Positions 8,040 through 16,240 are shown, counted from the stretch's first letter. The stretch: 64,000 bases of DNA from Paenibacillus pabuli (GCF_023101145.1 NZ_CP073714.1:5828001-5892000), one strand, 5' to 3'. Notes: generated from the letters alone by a model not told the origin. A program made the numbers and translations.

Positions 8040-9020
8040 TTGAAAATTCTCGTCACGGGAGGCACCGGCCTGCTCGGCGGCCGCCTGATTCCGAAGCTCG
8101 TGGAGGATGGTCACCAGATTTTCGCCCTCACTCGCTCTGTATCATCTCACGCCAAACTCAAGGCCATGGGTGCGACGCCGGTTGATGCCGATCTCGAAAG
8201 CAGCACGCCAATCGTGTTACCGACGATCGATGCAGTTGTGCATGCGGCAGCCCTTTTCCGCTTTTCAGGGCCACGCGAACCCTTCTTCCGAACCAACGTC
8301 GATGGCACCGCAGCCTTGCTAAAGGCAGCCGAGTCCGCACGTGCAAAGACATTCGTCTACATTAGCGCGGCAGGGATCCACATGGATAACGGCGGTACGC
8401 TCATCCGCGACGCCGATGAAAGCGCGCCGACTTTCCCGAACCACTGCTCCGCCTACCTGGCGAGCAAGGCACGGGCCGATTCATTGGTTCTGGCAGCCAA
8501 CAAACCCGGATTTCGCACGATCGCGCTTCGCCCACCGGCTATCTGGGGGCCAGGTGATCCGTTTAGCCGAGCGCTTCCCAAAGCAGTCAAATCTGGACAG
8601 TTCGCGTTCATCGACCGCGGCGATTACCCTTTTTCAACCTGCCATGTGGACAATGTAATTGAAGCCATACAATGCGCTCTTGAACGCGGAGAAGGCGGTC
8701 ATGCCTTCTTCATCAAAGACCAGGATGGGCAGACTTTCCGTGAGTTCGTCGCCTCGCTTGCGAACTTGCAGGGCCTGTCCATCGATAAACTGCGTTCGAT
8801 ACCCTACTGGCTCTCCTCTGCCGTTGGCCGGCTGTTCGACACAATCTGGGGCGTCACGCGTAAAGACGGCGATCCGCCGATCTCACGCTCGATGATACGC
8901 ATGATTGGACGTGAGTTCACCGTCAACGATGCTGCTGCACGTCGGGAGTTGGGCTATGTCGGAAGAACTTTGCGCGATGCCGGCTTGCAAAGCTATGAGA
9001 AACCATCTGCTCGACAATAA
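8040..9020 (+). CDS. NAD-dependent epimerase/dehydratase family protein
   Basis: A 326-residue extended-SDR protein. The N-terminal cofactor motif is TGGTGLLGGRL, followed by the conserved HAAA (VVHAAALFRF), a serine in ISAAGIH, the catalytic YLASK pair and RPPAIWGPGD, which is the standard order in NAD-dependent sugar epimerases and related dehydratases. The substrate is not evident and the neighbours do not form a sugar-nucleotide pathway. A TTG at 8040 is preferred because AAAGG lies nine bases upstream; an ATG at 8031 directly abuts that site. The gene is markedly GC-rich, in contrast to the GAPDH before it. It is preceded by the tail of a TetR gene; at 18.8 kb the same tail occurs with the epimerase missing. 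Confidence 0.85.
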   Translation: MKILVTGGTGLLGGRLIPKLVEDGHQIFALTRSVSSHAKLKAMGATPVDADLESSTPIVLPTIDAVVHAAALFRFSGPREPFFRTNVDGTAALLKAAESARAKTFVYISAAGIHMDNGGTLIRDADESAPTFPNHCSAYLASKARADSLVLAANKPGFRTIALRPPAIWGPGDPFSRALPKAVKSGQFAFIDRGDYPFSTCHVDNVIEAIQCALERGEGGHAFFIKDQDGQTFREFVASLANLQGLSIDKLRSIPYWLSSAVGRLFDTIWGVTRKDGDPPISRSMIRMIGREFTVNDAAARRELGYVGRTLRDAGLQSYEKPSARQ

Positions 9021-9060
9021 GGCTTTGGAGGGCAAACGACGGCAATCGATGGCAAGTTGT

Positions 9061-9080
9061 TCTCTGGACTGGCTCTTTTG
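9061..9080 (+). repeat. 20-base flank shared with 18835-18854
   Basis: TCTCTGGACTGGCTCTTTTG is identical to 18835-18854, with weaker similarity continuing downstream. At 18.8 kb it follows the tetR tail after three bases; here the epimerase gene lies in between. It marks the right border of the duplicated tetR-epimerase block. Confidence 0.6.
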
Positions 9081-9229
9081 TCGATATGGCAGACAGCAGA
9101 GAAAAGAACATACTTGAAACAAGTAATATGAAGTTCCTAAAGATCGAGGGGCAATCAAGGTAACATTAAGATCTGATGATTGCTTCCTTGAATATTTCTC
9201 TATAAATAATTTAGAATATAGTATGAAAA

Positions 9230-9280
9230 CAAGGACAAGCCATATGAAGGAAACTCCACATGGCTTGTCCTTGTATTATT
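9230..9280. terminator. Strong hairpin with T-rich tail
   Basis: Arms at 9230-9246 (CAAGGACAAGCCATATG) and 9257-9273 (CACATGGCTTGTCCTTG) pair over about 16 of 17 positions with a ten-base loop, followed by TATTATTT. This is a plausible intrinsic terminator for the epimerase transcript and could also work in the other direction. Confidence 0.6.
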
Positions 9281-9967
9281 TGTAACGACTAAGATCAAAG
9301 CGACGGACTGCCAGGATAAAGGCAATTGTCAACTGTTGTTTGCAATCTGCATCAATGGCTCCATTTCGTTTAGCGTAACTATTTATAACGGCTCATAACT
9401 GATAATCAATTTGGCTTCAGCTTCTTTGTCACCTTGTTGTGTGTGTTTTCAAACTGCACTTTTGTTGACAACTCCAGAGCATGATCCGGAAAATTAACCT
9501 GTAATGAAAAGGGATGAACAAGGAGTAGAGTGTAAAGGCTCAGTATGGAACGCAAGCCCATGCATGGTCTGTGGAAAAGAGATTATAGGTATGCAAATGA
9601 AATTATTAAACTTTTTAGCCAAGGTAGCTTGGCTAAAAAGCTCAATGTTCGCGAGCTATATAAAGATGCTGTAATCTGCTACATTGTCAATTTGATTAAG
9701 ATTTCGAGAAAAGAGTTCTCAATACCATTAAGTATCTACGTCATTGTAGAGGGGCAAATTTCTATTCCGGGATTCGCTATATTATCCAAAGGTGCGCTGC
9801 GCTAAGGGTATGTGAAGGAATCGATATCGAGCACAGATTTGATTGTTATCGCTATAATATTTACGTGGAAATATTGCTTTTGAAAACAATAGTGTAGATA
9901 GAATAAGCGGGGGCTGTTGTCCCCGCCCCCTATATTGAAAGTAAATTATCCGAGCAAATGGCTTCGA
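9281..9967. other. Gene-poor region with two further hairpins
   Basis: No coding sequence is supported. An 86-codon frame (9545-9805) is interrupted in function by a perfect 13-base inverted repeat at 9611-9640 and has no family motif. A GCGGGG/CCCCGC hairpin is at 9907-9926. The region looks like repeated insertion and deletion scars. Confidence 0.5.
9611..9640. terminator. Perfect inverted repeat, bidirectional terminator-like
   Basis: CTTTTTAGCCAAG and CTTGGCTAAAAAG pair perfectly around a GTAG loop. A-runs on one side and T-runs on the other make it terminator-like in both directions. No intact gene directly uses it. Confidence 0.55.
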
Positions 9968-10220
9968 TCAGTTCCAGTTCTTACGGTTAAGCTCCGGTAC
10001 ATTTAATGATACCGCATCCTCAATTTGACTAACTTAGCTAGCGCCGATCAATGCTGAGGTCACTCTACTGTCACGAAGCGCCCCGGAGAGAGCCAATTAG
10101 GACATCTTCTGCTCGCGAGACCATGACGCTGTCGTTCTCGAATATATCGATCCTTTCAAAGTTATGCTGCAGACCTAGCGAGATGGCTGGCAGAGGCAGA
10201 GTGCTGCGGCCAATTTGAAG
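9968..10220 (-). pseudogene. Aldo/keto reductase remnant (YghZ-like), internally deleted
   Basis: On the minus strand the first part reads GRSTLPLPAISLGLQHNF, matching the N-terminus of the YghZ/Kv-beta-like aldo/keto reductases. After about 35 codons it jumps to LRDSRVTSALIGAS, the C-terminal signature of the same family, then a TAA, then SQIEDAVSLN up to a TGA at 9968. Roughly 250 codons of the barrel are gone and there is a nonsense codon. YghZ reduces L-glyceraldehyde 3-phosphate and methylglyoxal in E. coli; a link to the neighbouring GAPDH genes is an attractive but unproved idea. Confidence 0.6.
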
Positions 10221-10396
10221 CGCAATCACTTCATGCACTTGGAAAAACCAATCTTTTCAGAAGCACATACTTTCGTTGGATCTAGAGCATTCTTCCTCAT
10301 GAGCAGTATGTTTTCCAAATAATTTCGCTCTTTTTGTAGCGAAGAGGCATCCAAATGTATGTCAGCAAGGAAGTAGTTTGTTTGGTCACCCTTTCT

Positions 10397-10636
10397 CTAG
10401 AAGACTTGAACGACTTCATGAATGCCATCTACTTCTTCAAAAATGGCACGTTCTATGCCAGCCTTCAATGTGATCGTTGCACTAGGACAGCCGTTGCACT
10501 CTCCCAAGAATTTTAGTTTAGCCACTCCATCCTTAACTTGAACCAATTCGGCATCTCCACCATCGCGGTTTAAATAAGGACGCAGCTTTCTCAATACATC
10601 ATCTACATCTTTGAACAATTCCTCAGAATCTCTCAT
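10397..10636 (-). CDS. NifU-like iron-sulfur scaffold protein (C-terminal domain type)
   Basis: A compact 79-residue protein that is entirely a NifU C-terminal domain. The hallmark is the CxxC motif in GECNGCPSATITLKAGIE, which binds a transferable iron-sulfur cluster in Nfu-type carriers. LRPYLNRDGGDAEL near the N-terminus is the other conserved block. The ATG at 10636 is preceded by AAAGGAG. The protein acts in the cytoplasm as an Fe-S carrier. It lies 220 bases downstream of GAPDH copy 2 on the same strand and might be co-transcribed with it. It is intact although surrounded by decayed genes. Confidence 0.88.
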   Translation of the reverse strand: MRDSEELFKDVDDVLRKLRPYLNRDGGDAELVQVKDGVAKLKFLGECNGCPSATITLKAGIERAIFEEVDGIHEVVQVF

Positions 10637-10856
10637 TTCATGACTCCTTTCATAGAGGCTGTGCTATCAGCTTCACCGTTCGCATTTTCTCTAATTCATC
10701 AATCATGTCTTGATAAAACTTAACTCTTCACCTGGAATAACTTTCTAGAAATCGGAAGTACCGATCTTGCTCCTGCTTATGCAGCTTTCCGTACAGTGCA
10801 TATAAACCCTGCTCTTTTGATGCTTGCAGCTAGGGTAAAGAAGAACTGCAATGATG

Positions 10857-11867
10857 TTACTTGGCGAGTTTTGCAAAGTATTCTAATGTTCTAACCAGTT
10901 GCGCGGTGTAAGACATTTCATTATCGTACCAGGCAACAGTTTTCACCAGTTGCTGGTCGCCAACGGTTAGAACTTTTGTTTGAGTTGCATCAAAAAGAGA
11001 CCCGAATGTCATTCCTCTAACATCGGAAGATACGATCTCGTCCTCTGTGTATCCGTATGTTTCTGGATCTGATACTTCTCTCATAGCGGCGTTAACTTCC
11101 TCAACCGTCACCTTCGTGTTCAAAATGGCTACGAGTTCTGTTACGGAGCCTGTTGGCACAGGTACACGCTGAGATGCACCATCAAGTTTGCCCTTCAGTT
11201 CAGGAAGAACGAGGCCAATGGCTTTAGCAGCACCGGTGGAGTAAGGAACAATGTTCTCTGCTGCAGCCCGTGCTGCGCGGAAGTTTCCTTTTGAATCTGG
11301 CGCATCAAGGGTATTCTGGTTGCCTGTATAGGCGTGAACGGTTGTCATCAACCCGGATTGAATTCCAAATTTATCGTTCAGAGCTTTAGCCATGGGAGCC
11401 AGACTGACCGTTGTGCAAGAAGCACCGGAAATGACGGTTTCCGTTCCGTCCAGTGTTTCATGGTTTACGTTATACACGATGGTCTTCATGTCGGCTGTTG
11501 CCGGAGCGGAAATAACAACTCTATTTGCTCCGCCTTTCAGGTGAAGCTCGGCCTTTTCTTTGGTGGTGAAGAAACCTGTACATTCGAGTACGATATCTAC
11601 GCCAAGCTCGCCCCAAGGGATTTCTTCAGGGTTGCGGTTGGCCAGCACTTTAATTTCTTGGCCATTAACAGTAAGAGCTCCATCATGAACTTCAATGTCA
11701 CCATGGAAAGTGCCTTGTGTAGTATCATATTTGAGCAGATGCGCCAGCATTTTTGCATCAGTTAAATCGTTTATCGCTACAACTTCGATATTTTCCATTT
11801 CCTGAATACGACGGAAAGCGAGTCTTCCAATTCGCCCAAAACCATTAATGCCTACTTTTATTCTCAT
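10857..11867 (-). CDS. gap: Glyceraldehyde-3-phosphate dehydrogenase, variant active-site copy (module 2)
   Basis: A 336-residue paralogue of the GAPDH at 6773, collinear over the whole length (NGFGRIGRLAFRR, AINDLT, TTVHAYTGNQ). The catalytic segment reads SCTTVSLAP instead of SCTTNCLAP: the nucleophilic cysteine is kept, but the following Asn-Cys pair is Val-Ser, changed by several base substitutions (ACC AAC TGC to ACG GTC AGT). In GAPDHs the second cysteine influences the oxidation sensitivity of the catalytic thiol, so this may be a redox- or inhibitor-resistant isoform, or an enzyme of altered activity. The start ATG 11867 follows AGGAGGAC; the frame extends upstream to 11951 without a site. 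It is divergent from the intact TetR at 12094 with a perfect operator between them. Confidence 0.9.
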   Translation of the reverse strand: MRIKVGINGFGRIGRLAFRRIQEMENIEVVAINDLTDAKMLAHLLKYDTTQGTFHGDIEVHDGALTVNGQEIKVLANRNPEEIPWGELGVDIVLECTGFFTTKEKAELHLKGGANRVVISAPATADMKTIVYNVNHETLDGTETVISGASCTTVSLAPMAKALNDKFGIQSGLMTTVHAYTGNQNTLDAPDSKGNFRAARAAAENIVPYSTGAAKAIGLVLPELKGKLDGASQRVPVPTGSVTELVAILNTKVTVEEVNAAMREVSDPETYGYTEDEIVSSDVRGMTFGSLFDATQTKVLTVGDQQLVKTVAWYDNEMSYTAQLVRTLEYFAKLAK

Positions 11868-11986
11868 TGAATAGTCCTCCTGTTTCGTTCCAAATCCATT
11901 CCACGTTTGTCCAATAGAACTTAAGGGTAACAATGGGCCGAAGCCAAACAAGTTTGCCTTTGGTATGGGTTTGTTTTATAATAAAT

Positions 11987-12002
11987 GATACCGATCGGTA
12001 TC
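11987..12002. promoter_or_regulatory. TetR operator, module 2 (perfect palindrome)
   Basis: GATACCGATCGGTATC is a perfect 16-base palindrome midway between GAPDH copy 2 (minus, start 11867) and TetR copy 2 (plus, start 12094). Related sites at 6647 and 16458 sit in the same relative place in the other two modules. A TATAAT at 12055-12060 is the likely -10 box of the tetR gene. Confidence 0.8.
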
Positions 12003-12093
12003 TTTTATTATATCAGAATATATAACTTTGGCAAGGTTTCGGCTATAAATTTGATATAATGTTAGTTTAGAATAAGATCATTTGGAGGAAACT

Positions 12094-12693
12094 ATGAAAA
12101 AAGGAGATCGAACAAGAGAGCACATTATTATGAAATCGGCAGCAATCTTTAATCAAAGAGGTTATGCCGGTACATCGTTAAACGATATTATTGCCGACAC
12201 CGGTATTAAGAAGGGGGGCATCTATCGACATTTTACAAATAAAGATGAGATTGCGCTTGAAGCCTACAACTACGCTGCCAGTATAGTTATCAGCAAATTT
12301 GCTGAGGCGGTCGACCGGGAGCAGTCTGCGTCAGGGAGATTACTTGCTTTTTTTCGTGTTTATGAAGATGTTGTTGATAATCCACCATTTGTTGGCGGAT
12401 GCCCTATGCAGAATACAGCAGTAGAAAGTGACGATACTCATGCGGAGCTTCGAGATCGGGCAAGACAAGGGCTGCATAACCATTTGGATATGATAAAGAG
12501 TATAATTCTTAACGGGATAAATAGTGGGGAGTTTAAGGAGGATTTGAATGCGGATGCACTTGCTTCATTTGCCTTTTCCTTGCTCGAAGGAGGCATTTTA
12601 CTCAGCAAGTTAGATGGGGATAATAAGCATATGCAAATGAATACAGCATCCTTTGCATTCTATTTACAGAATTGTTGTTTGAAAAATAGTTAA
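12094..12693 (+). CDS. TetR/AcrR family transcriptional regulator (module 2, intact)
   Basis: A 199-residue TetR repressor. The helix-turn-helix LNDIIADTGIKKGGIYRHF lies at about residues 30-48. The C-terminal region carries FVGGCPMQNTAVESDDTH, typical of a TetR subgroup with a TetR_C_11-like ligand domain. The ATG at 12094 has TGGAGG upstream; a TTG at 12082 opens the frame but lies within that site. It is divergent from GAPDH copy 2 and should bind the palindrome at 11987-12002, and presumably the two sister sites, since the recognition helix is identical in copy 1. The conserved cysteine in GGCPM could act as a redox or electrophile sensor; that is inference. Confidence 0.9.
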   Translation: MKKGDRTREHIIMKSAAIFNQRGYAGTSLNDIIADTGIKKGGIYRHFTNKDEIALEAYNYAASIVISKFAEAVDREQSASGRLLAFFRVYEDVVDNPPFVGGCPMQNTAVESDDTHAELRDRARQGLHNHLDMIKSIILNGINSGEFKEDLNADALASFAFSLLEGGILLSKLDGDNKHMQMNTASFAFYLQNCCLKNS

Positions 12694-13032
12694 TCAGTTG
12701 TGCTTGGAAGCGTAGAGAGAATAAGATGCTTAAATGATCTCTCTCAACATTTTGGAGGTATATTATCGACATAAAAGTATTTGTTGCGACCAGGATGTAC
12801 TCCAGGTCCAGCAAATGAGGGTAGCGTTTTAAATCGGGCTTATATCCTGTTGTTTCGGAACGTTGTAGAGTTCTCCACGGTCGCCAAGAAGTCCGACATG
12901 TTGCTGTACCCTGCTTTTTGCCCCTTATGGGGAGCCCAAGTCAGGAGGCCGTTTTTCTGATTGTAGAGTCTGATCATGAGAGTAGGCAAATGCTTGAAGG
13001 TGGAGTGGTCAACCTTGCATGCCCGCTACGCA
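12694..13032. other. Intergenic region without a supported gene
   Basis: About 340 bases with short frames only (for example 12602-12814 minus, which overlaps the tetR end). No motif or ribosome binding site is convincing. The sequence is likely a patchwork of deletion scars next to the cytochrome bd fragment. Confidence 0.45.
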
Positions 13033-13392
13033 TCATCCGCTGCTCCCCATCACGATGCTCCACGATAATGGATTGGTTAATAAAGCCCAGTAATCCAGAG
13101 AAACCGCCTGACTCTGCTTCAAGATAAAGCCACCTTCAGACAGGGTTAGCGCCACGGACAATGAAGCCGGGATCAGCAAACCCGTTGCGCCGTACAAAAA
13201 CAGATAGACAAGATTATTTTTGGACCCATAGTTTTCAAATGCATAGAACGAGCCACGAATAGCAAGCAGCACGATTGCGACACTCCCCAGAACAATATGC
13301 GCCGAGACATAATAATACGCTGTATCCGGAAAAAATCCGATCATGCCGATGTAGAAAAAGACGAAAAATACATTGTTTGAGATGAAGAAAGC
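13033..13392 (-). pseudogene. Fragment of cytochrome bd oxidase subunit II
   Basis: This frame reads through three membrane helices with GFFPDTAYYYVSAHIVLGS, LLAIRGSFYAFENYG and YGATGLLIPASLS, which match the N-terminal half of the YthB/CydB type subunit II found in bacilli. It has no proper start (open from a stop at 13408-13410) and breaks off after PLSWSIV, where the DNA continues as unrelated sequence. Together with the subunit I piece at 5513 it shows that a bd-type oxidase operon was once here and has been broken up. Both pieces are on the minus strand but in reversed order, so more than one rearrangement is required. Confidence 0.6.
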
Positions 13393-13484
13393 TACACGGC
13401 ACTTTGGCTAGTCGTCCCACGTACATAAAAGTACATAAATTTTCCAAAAATACACATATTCATTCAACTTGATAATTTTGTATG

Positions 13485-13527
13485 GAGTCGCGACACGTCT
13501 ACAATCTGGACGTCCGCGACTCTTTTG
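13485..13527 (+). terminator. Hairpin GAGTCGCG...CGCGACTC with TTTT
   Basis: Arms at 13485-13492 and 13515-13522 pair perfectly, with extra pairing inside (CGTC/GACG), and are followed by TTTT. Terminator-like on the plus strand; no intact plus-strand gene precedes it. Confidence 0.45.
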
Positions 13528-13529
13528 GC

Positions 13530-13612
13530 CTCACACGTTCAGCAACTCTGTCAAGCCACCGAGTGTGAGTATATTTCCGACGTAAAATTGGCCGAATTCG
13601 CCGAAGCATGCG
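13530..13612 (-). pseudogene. Duplicate of the hemQ 3' end
   Basis: About 80 bases match 15205-15287, the last codons of hemQ (FGQFYVGNILTPAGLTELL), with roughly a dozen changes. The rest of the gene is absent. It sits just before the ridA-like gene and is evidence of a local duplication of the hemQ end. Confidence 0.65.
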
Positions 13613-13841
13613 AAGAATTAACTCTGTGGCATTGAACGATTTCAGTAGAAAATCTCAGCGCCAACTTGTTGCCTAAGGCTTTTTTCAATGTCCACTAAAT
13701 GGCGTCTTGACCATTCACGGTTGGGTCCCCTCGCGGACGACAACGTCGTCGCCCGAGATGACCCAGTTGAACGAAACCGTTGGGGGCAGCTTTCTTGATG
13801 GGTTCGTGATGGGCACGCCTCCTCGTCAAACCCGCGTCCGC

Positions 13842-14300
13842 TTAGGCTTGAGGCAGCACTGCCTTGAAGACGATTTCGATTAGTTGCTCTGGGAAGCCCA
13901 GTCTCGGTACGCCGATCAAATTGCTGGCGACCTGAGGTTGCAGCGTCCCGTAGACTTCTTTCCGAACCTTGCCTGCGACTGCAAACGCCGCATCAACATC
14001 GAGGACGTAGAGCGTATCTTCAACCACGTGGTCGAAGGTGGCCCCGAATTGTGCTAGGATCTTCGCGGCATTGGCATAGGTTACCCGCATCTGCTCCTCC
14101 ATCATCGAGAAGTCGGCCGGCTTTCCAGATTCATCGAGCACCGCGGGGAAGACCATCGCCCCATTTTCGTCGTGGCTGAGTTGACCGGAAACATGGATCG
14201 TGTTTCCGATCTTGATTGCCTGTGCATAACCGTAAGCCTCTTCCGCCGGCACACCATGATAGGCGGCCTCTTTACCATTCGTTGCGTTCGTATTCGTCAT
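13842..14300 (-). CDS. RidA/YjgF-family protein
   Basis: A 152-residue member of the Rid (reactive intermediate deaminase) family, small cytoplasmic trimeric enzymes that in the RidA subgroup hydrolyse reactive enamines and imines. The conserved GNTIHVSGQLSHDENG and the C-terminal FPEQLIEIVFKAVL are visible. The arginine that RidA uses to bind the substrate carboxylate, normally just before the GV.. strand, appears to be replaced (QVASNLIGV), so it probably belongs to an Rid subgroup without classical deaminase activity. The start is ATG 14300 with AAGGAGAT upstream; the frame opens at 14369 with no site. The gene is GC-rich relative to its surroundings, so it is a transfer candidate. Confidence 0.85.
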   Translation of the reverse strand: MTNTNATNGKEAAYHGVPAEEAYGYAQAIKIGNTIHVSGQLSHDENGAMVFPAVLDESGKPADFSMMEEQMRVTYANAAKILAQFGATFDHVVEDTLYVLDVDAAFAVAGKVRKEVYGTLQPQVASNLIGVPRLGFPEQLIEIVFKAVLPQA

Positions 14301-14505
14301 CTTCTTATCTCCTTTTCGTATACGCTGACTCGGATATCCGAGCCGCTTTTTCTTGTGAGCCGATTGCATTGTCGTTGCTAATGGATAACATTATGCTCAG
14401 GAACCATTCTTTTTTTATGCACCAGCAACGATTACTGGACATATGAGCGCAGCGCCGCTTATGAGGGATTAAGTTTTTGGATGACTCCCCGAGTGAGATC
14501 CCCCC

Positions 14506-15061
14506 TTAGGATTCAACTGCAATCAGAAATGACTGAGTGACGAATTCAGCATACTTCTTAGCCAGTTTTTCAAGAGCTTCGTCATTTACTTCTCTAACAC
14601 CACTAATTTCAAAGGAGGGTTTATAAAGCATTTTTACACGATTTGCAGAAGCCTGGAAGGGTCTCAGCAGCTCGCTATAAGAATATTGATGGAATCCGCC
14701 GGCTTGATAAGCTTCACGAACACCGACGGTTGAAATGGCCAGCCGCAGTTCCTTACCTTCAGCTTATTTCCTTCCTGCCCGTACGCCCAGCCGCTGCCCC
14801 ATACTTTGTCCATCCATTTTTTCAACAAGTAAGGAGCGCTGTACCAGTAAAATGGGAATCGAAGTACAATCCAGTCGTAATTTTCCAAAAGTTGACGTTC
14901 TTTTTCCACGTCGATTTGTTCGTCAGAGTAAGCTTCATACAGCAGGTGGACAGTAACTTCTTCATGTATTAATAGTTCTTCGGTCAGCCGTTTATTTATT
15001 CTTGAACTATTTAAGTTAGGATGGGTTACAGTGACCAATGTTTTTTCGTCTGGTTTGTCAT
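14506..15061 (-). pseudogene. NAD(P)H oxidoreductase (flavodoxin-like, NQO/KefF type), two frameshifts
   Basis: From ATG 15061 the sequence reads MTNQTKK, then shifts frame in an A-run near 15044 to continue TLVTVTHPNLNSSRIN, the N-terminus of the flavodoxin-like NAD(P)H dehydrogenase family. It continues through LRFPFYWYSAPYLLKKWMDKV and GSGWAYG. A second shift near 14762 (a lost G after CTGAAG) moves the end into another frame: LRLAISTVGVREAYQ to a stop at 14506. Restoring two single bases gives an uninterrupted protein of about 185 residues, the usual family length. It is a recent pseudogene, or the breaks are sequencing errors in homopolymers. Active members reduce quinones with FMN or FAD. 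Confidence 0.75.
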
Positions 15062-15204
15062 CAATCTAAGTTTCTCCTTTTTCGGGTTGATTTTTTGTTA
15101 AGTTTCCTCGGTACTTTGCAATTGGGTTTATATTTTCGAAATGGACCTAGAACTGTCACGAAATATAAAAAAAATCAAAAATCCGTGAAGCATAATTTAG
15201 CCCT

Positions 15205-15951
15205 TCACACGTTCAGCAACTCTGTCAAGCCAGCAGGTGTGAGTATGTTGCCAACGTAAAACTGGCCGAATTCTCCGAAGCGTGCGCTAGTCTCGTCGAA
15301 CCGCATCTCATAGACGAGCTTCTTAAACTGCAGCGGATCGTCGGCAAACAGTGTAACACCCCACTCCCAATCGTCGAAGCCGACCGAGCCGGTGATAATC
15401 TGCTTGACCTTGCCTGCATAAGTGCGGCCGATCATACCGTGACTGCGCATGAAGTTTTTGCGCTCCTCCAGAGAAAGCATGTACCAGTTATCGTCAAGCA
15501 TTCGTCGCTTGTTCATAGGGTAAAAGCAGATATGTTTCGCCTTGGGTAAGATTGGCTTAAGGCGAGCGGCTACTTCGGGAACTTGCATCGGATCGGAGCC
15601 GGGAGGGGCTAAATAATTGCTCAGCTCGACGACACTGACGTACGAGTAAACTGGTTTTACGAATTTGGCGAACCGAGAACGATTAAATGCGTTCTCCGCT
15701 GAGTTCAGCTCCTCAAGTGTCTCGCGTAGGTTTATAAACATAATGTCTGCCTTCTGGCCGACGATGGCGTACATTGCCAAGCTGCCCTCCATCCGGGATT
15801 CGACCGCCGACCATTCGTAGATTAGCGTCATCAAATCATGCTTTGCATACTCGCGTTCCTCTGTGGTTGCACTTTCCCAGGCAACCCAGTCGATGGTGCG
15901 GAAATCATGCAGCGCATACCAACCCTCTATCGTTTCTGCTGCTTCATTCAT
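15205..15951 (-). CDS. hemQ: Coproheme decarboxylase HemQ (chlorite dismutase family)
   Basis: A 248-residue protein matching the Gram-positive HemQ, which converts coproheme III to protoheme in the last step of the coproporphyrin-dependent heme pathway. Visible signatures are EGWYALHDFRTIDW at the N-terminus, CFYPMNKRR (carrying the catalytic tyrosine and substrate-binding lysine region), RSHGMIGRTYAGKVKQIITG (proximal histidine and the conserved glutamine) and FDDWEWGVTLFADD. The ATG at 15951 follows AGGGGAGC. The gene stands alone, not beside hemEHY. Its 3' end is duplicated at 13530. In B. subtilis this gene lies by itself as well (ywfI), so isolation is not odd. Confidence 0.93.
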   Translation of the reverse strand: MNEAAETIEGWYALHDFRTIDWVAWESATTEEREYAKHDLMTLIYEWSAVESRMEGSLAMYAIVGQKADIMFINLRETLEELNSAENAFNRSRFAKFVKPVYSYVSVVELSNYLAPPGSDPMQVPEVAARLKPILPKAKHICFYPMNKRRMLDDNWYMLSLEERKNFMRSHGMIGRTYAGKVKQIITGSVGFDDWEWGVTLFADDPLQFKKLVYEMRFDETSARFGEFGQFYVGNILTPAGLTELLNV

Positions 15952-16019
15952 CTTATTTCAGCTCCCCTGGTTGTTTTTGCTTATCCGATAGCTTTCTTTT
16001 TTTGAATTTCATTTCTTGA

Positions 16020-16240
16020 TCTTAGAACAAAGAGTGCTTTCATCCTGATAAGGAGTTGCTGCATCCAATGTAACAGGGACTATAGTCGAACTGTCGTGTT
16101 TTAAGAAATGATGATTTATCATCATACGCTTGATCGACCATGCAGTCTTTCTTCTCAAGATTTGATTTGAGAAGCATTTGAATGCGTCTATCCGGAACAA
16201 CAATAAGAATTTTAGTTCCGTATTTTAACAAATATATAAT
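16020..16240 (-). pseudogene. Response regulator receiver-domain fragment
   Basis: The minus strand reads TKILIV, then RRIQMLLKSNLEKKDCMVDQAYD in one frame. It continues after a frameshift as VTLDAATPYQDE, which corresponds to VILDVMLPxxDG of OmpR-type receivers. The acidic pocket after KILIV is degraded (VPDRR for DDxxx). Only about 70 codons remain and there is no output domain. It abuts the remnant of GAPDH copy 3. Confidence 0.55.

Noticed and set aside
9545..9805. An 86-codon plus-strand frame
   Set aside because: A perfect 13-base inverted repeat with A/T runs lies inside it, there is no ribosome binding site and no recognisable motif; it is better read as a terminator-like hairpin in non-coding DNA.
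9907..9926. GCGGGG/CCCCGC hairpin as a possible regulatory RNA
   Set aside because: Short stem without T-run or linked gene; no support beyond base pairing.
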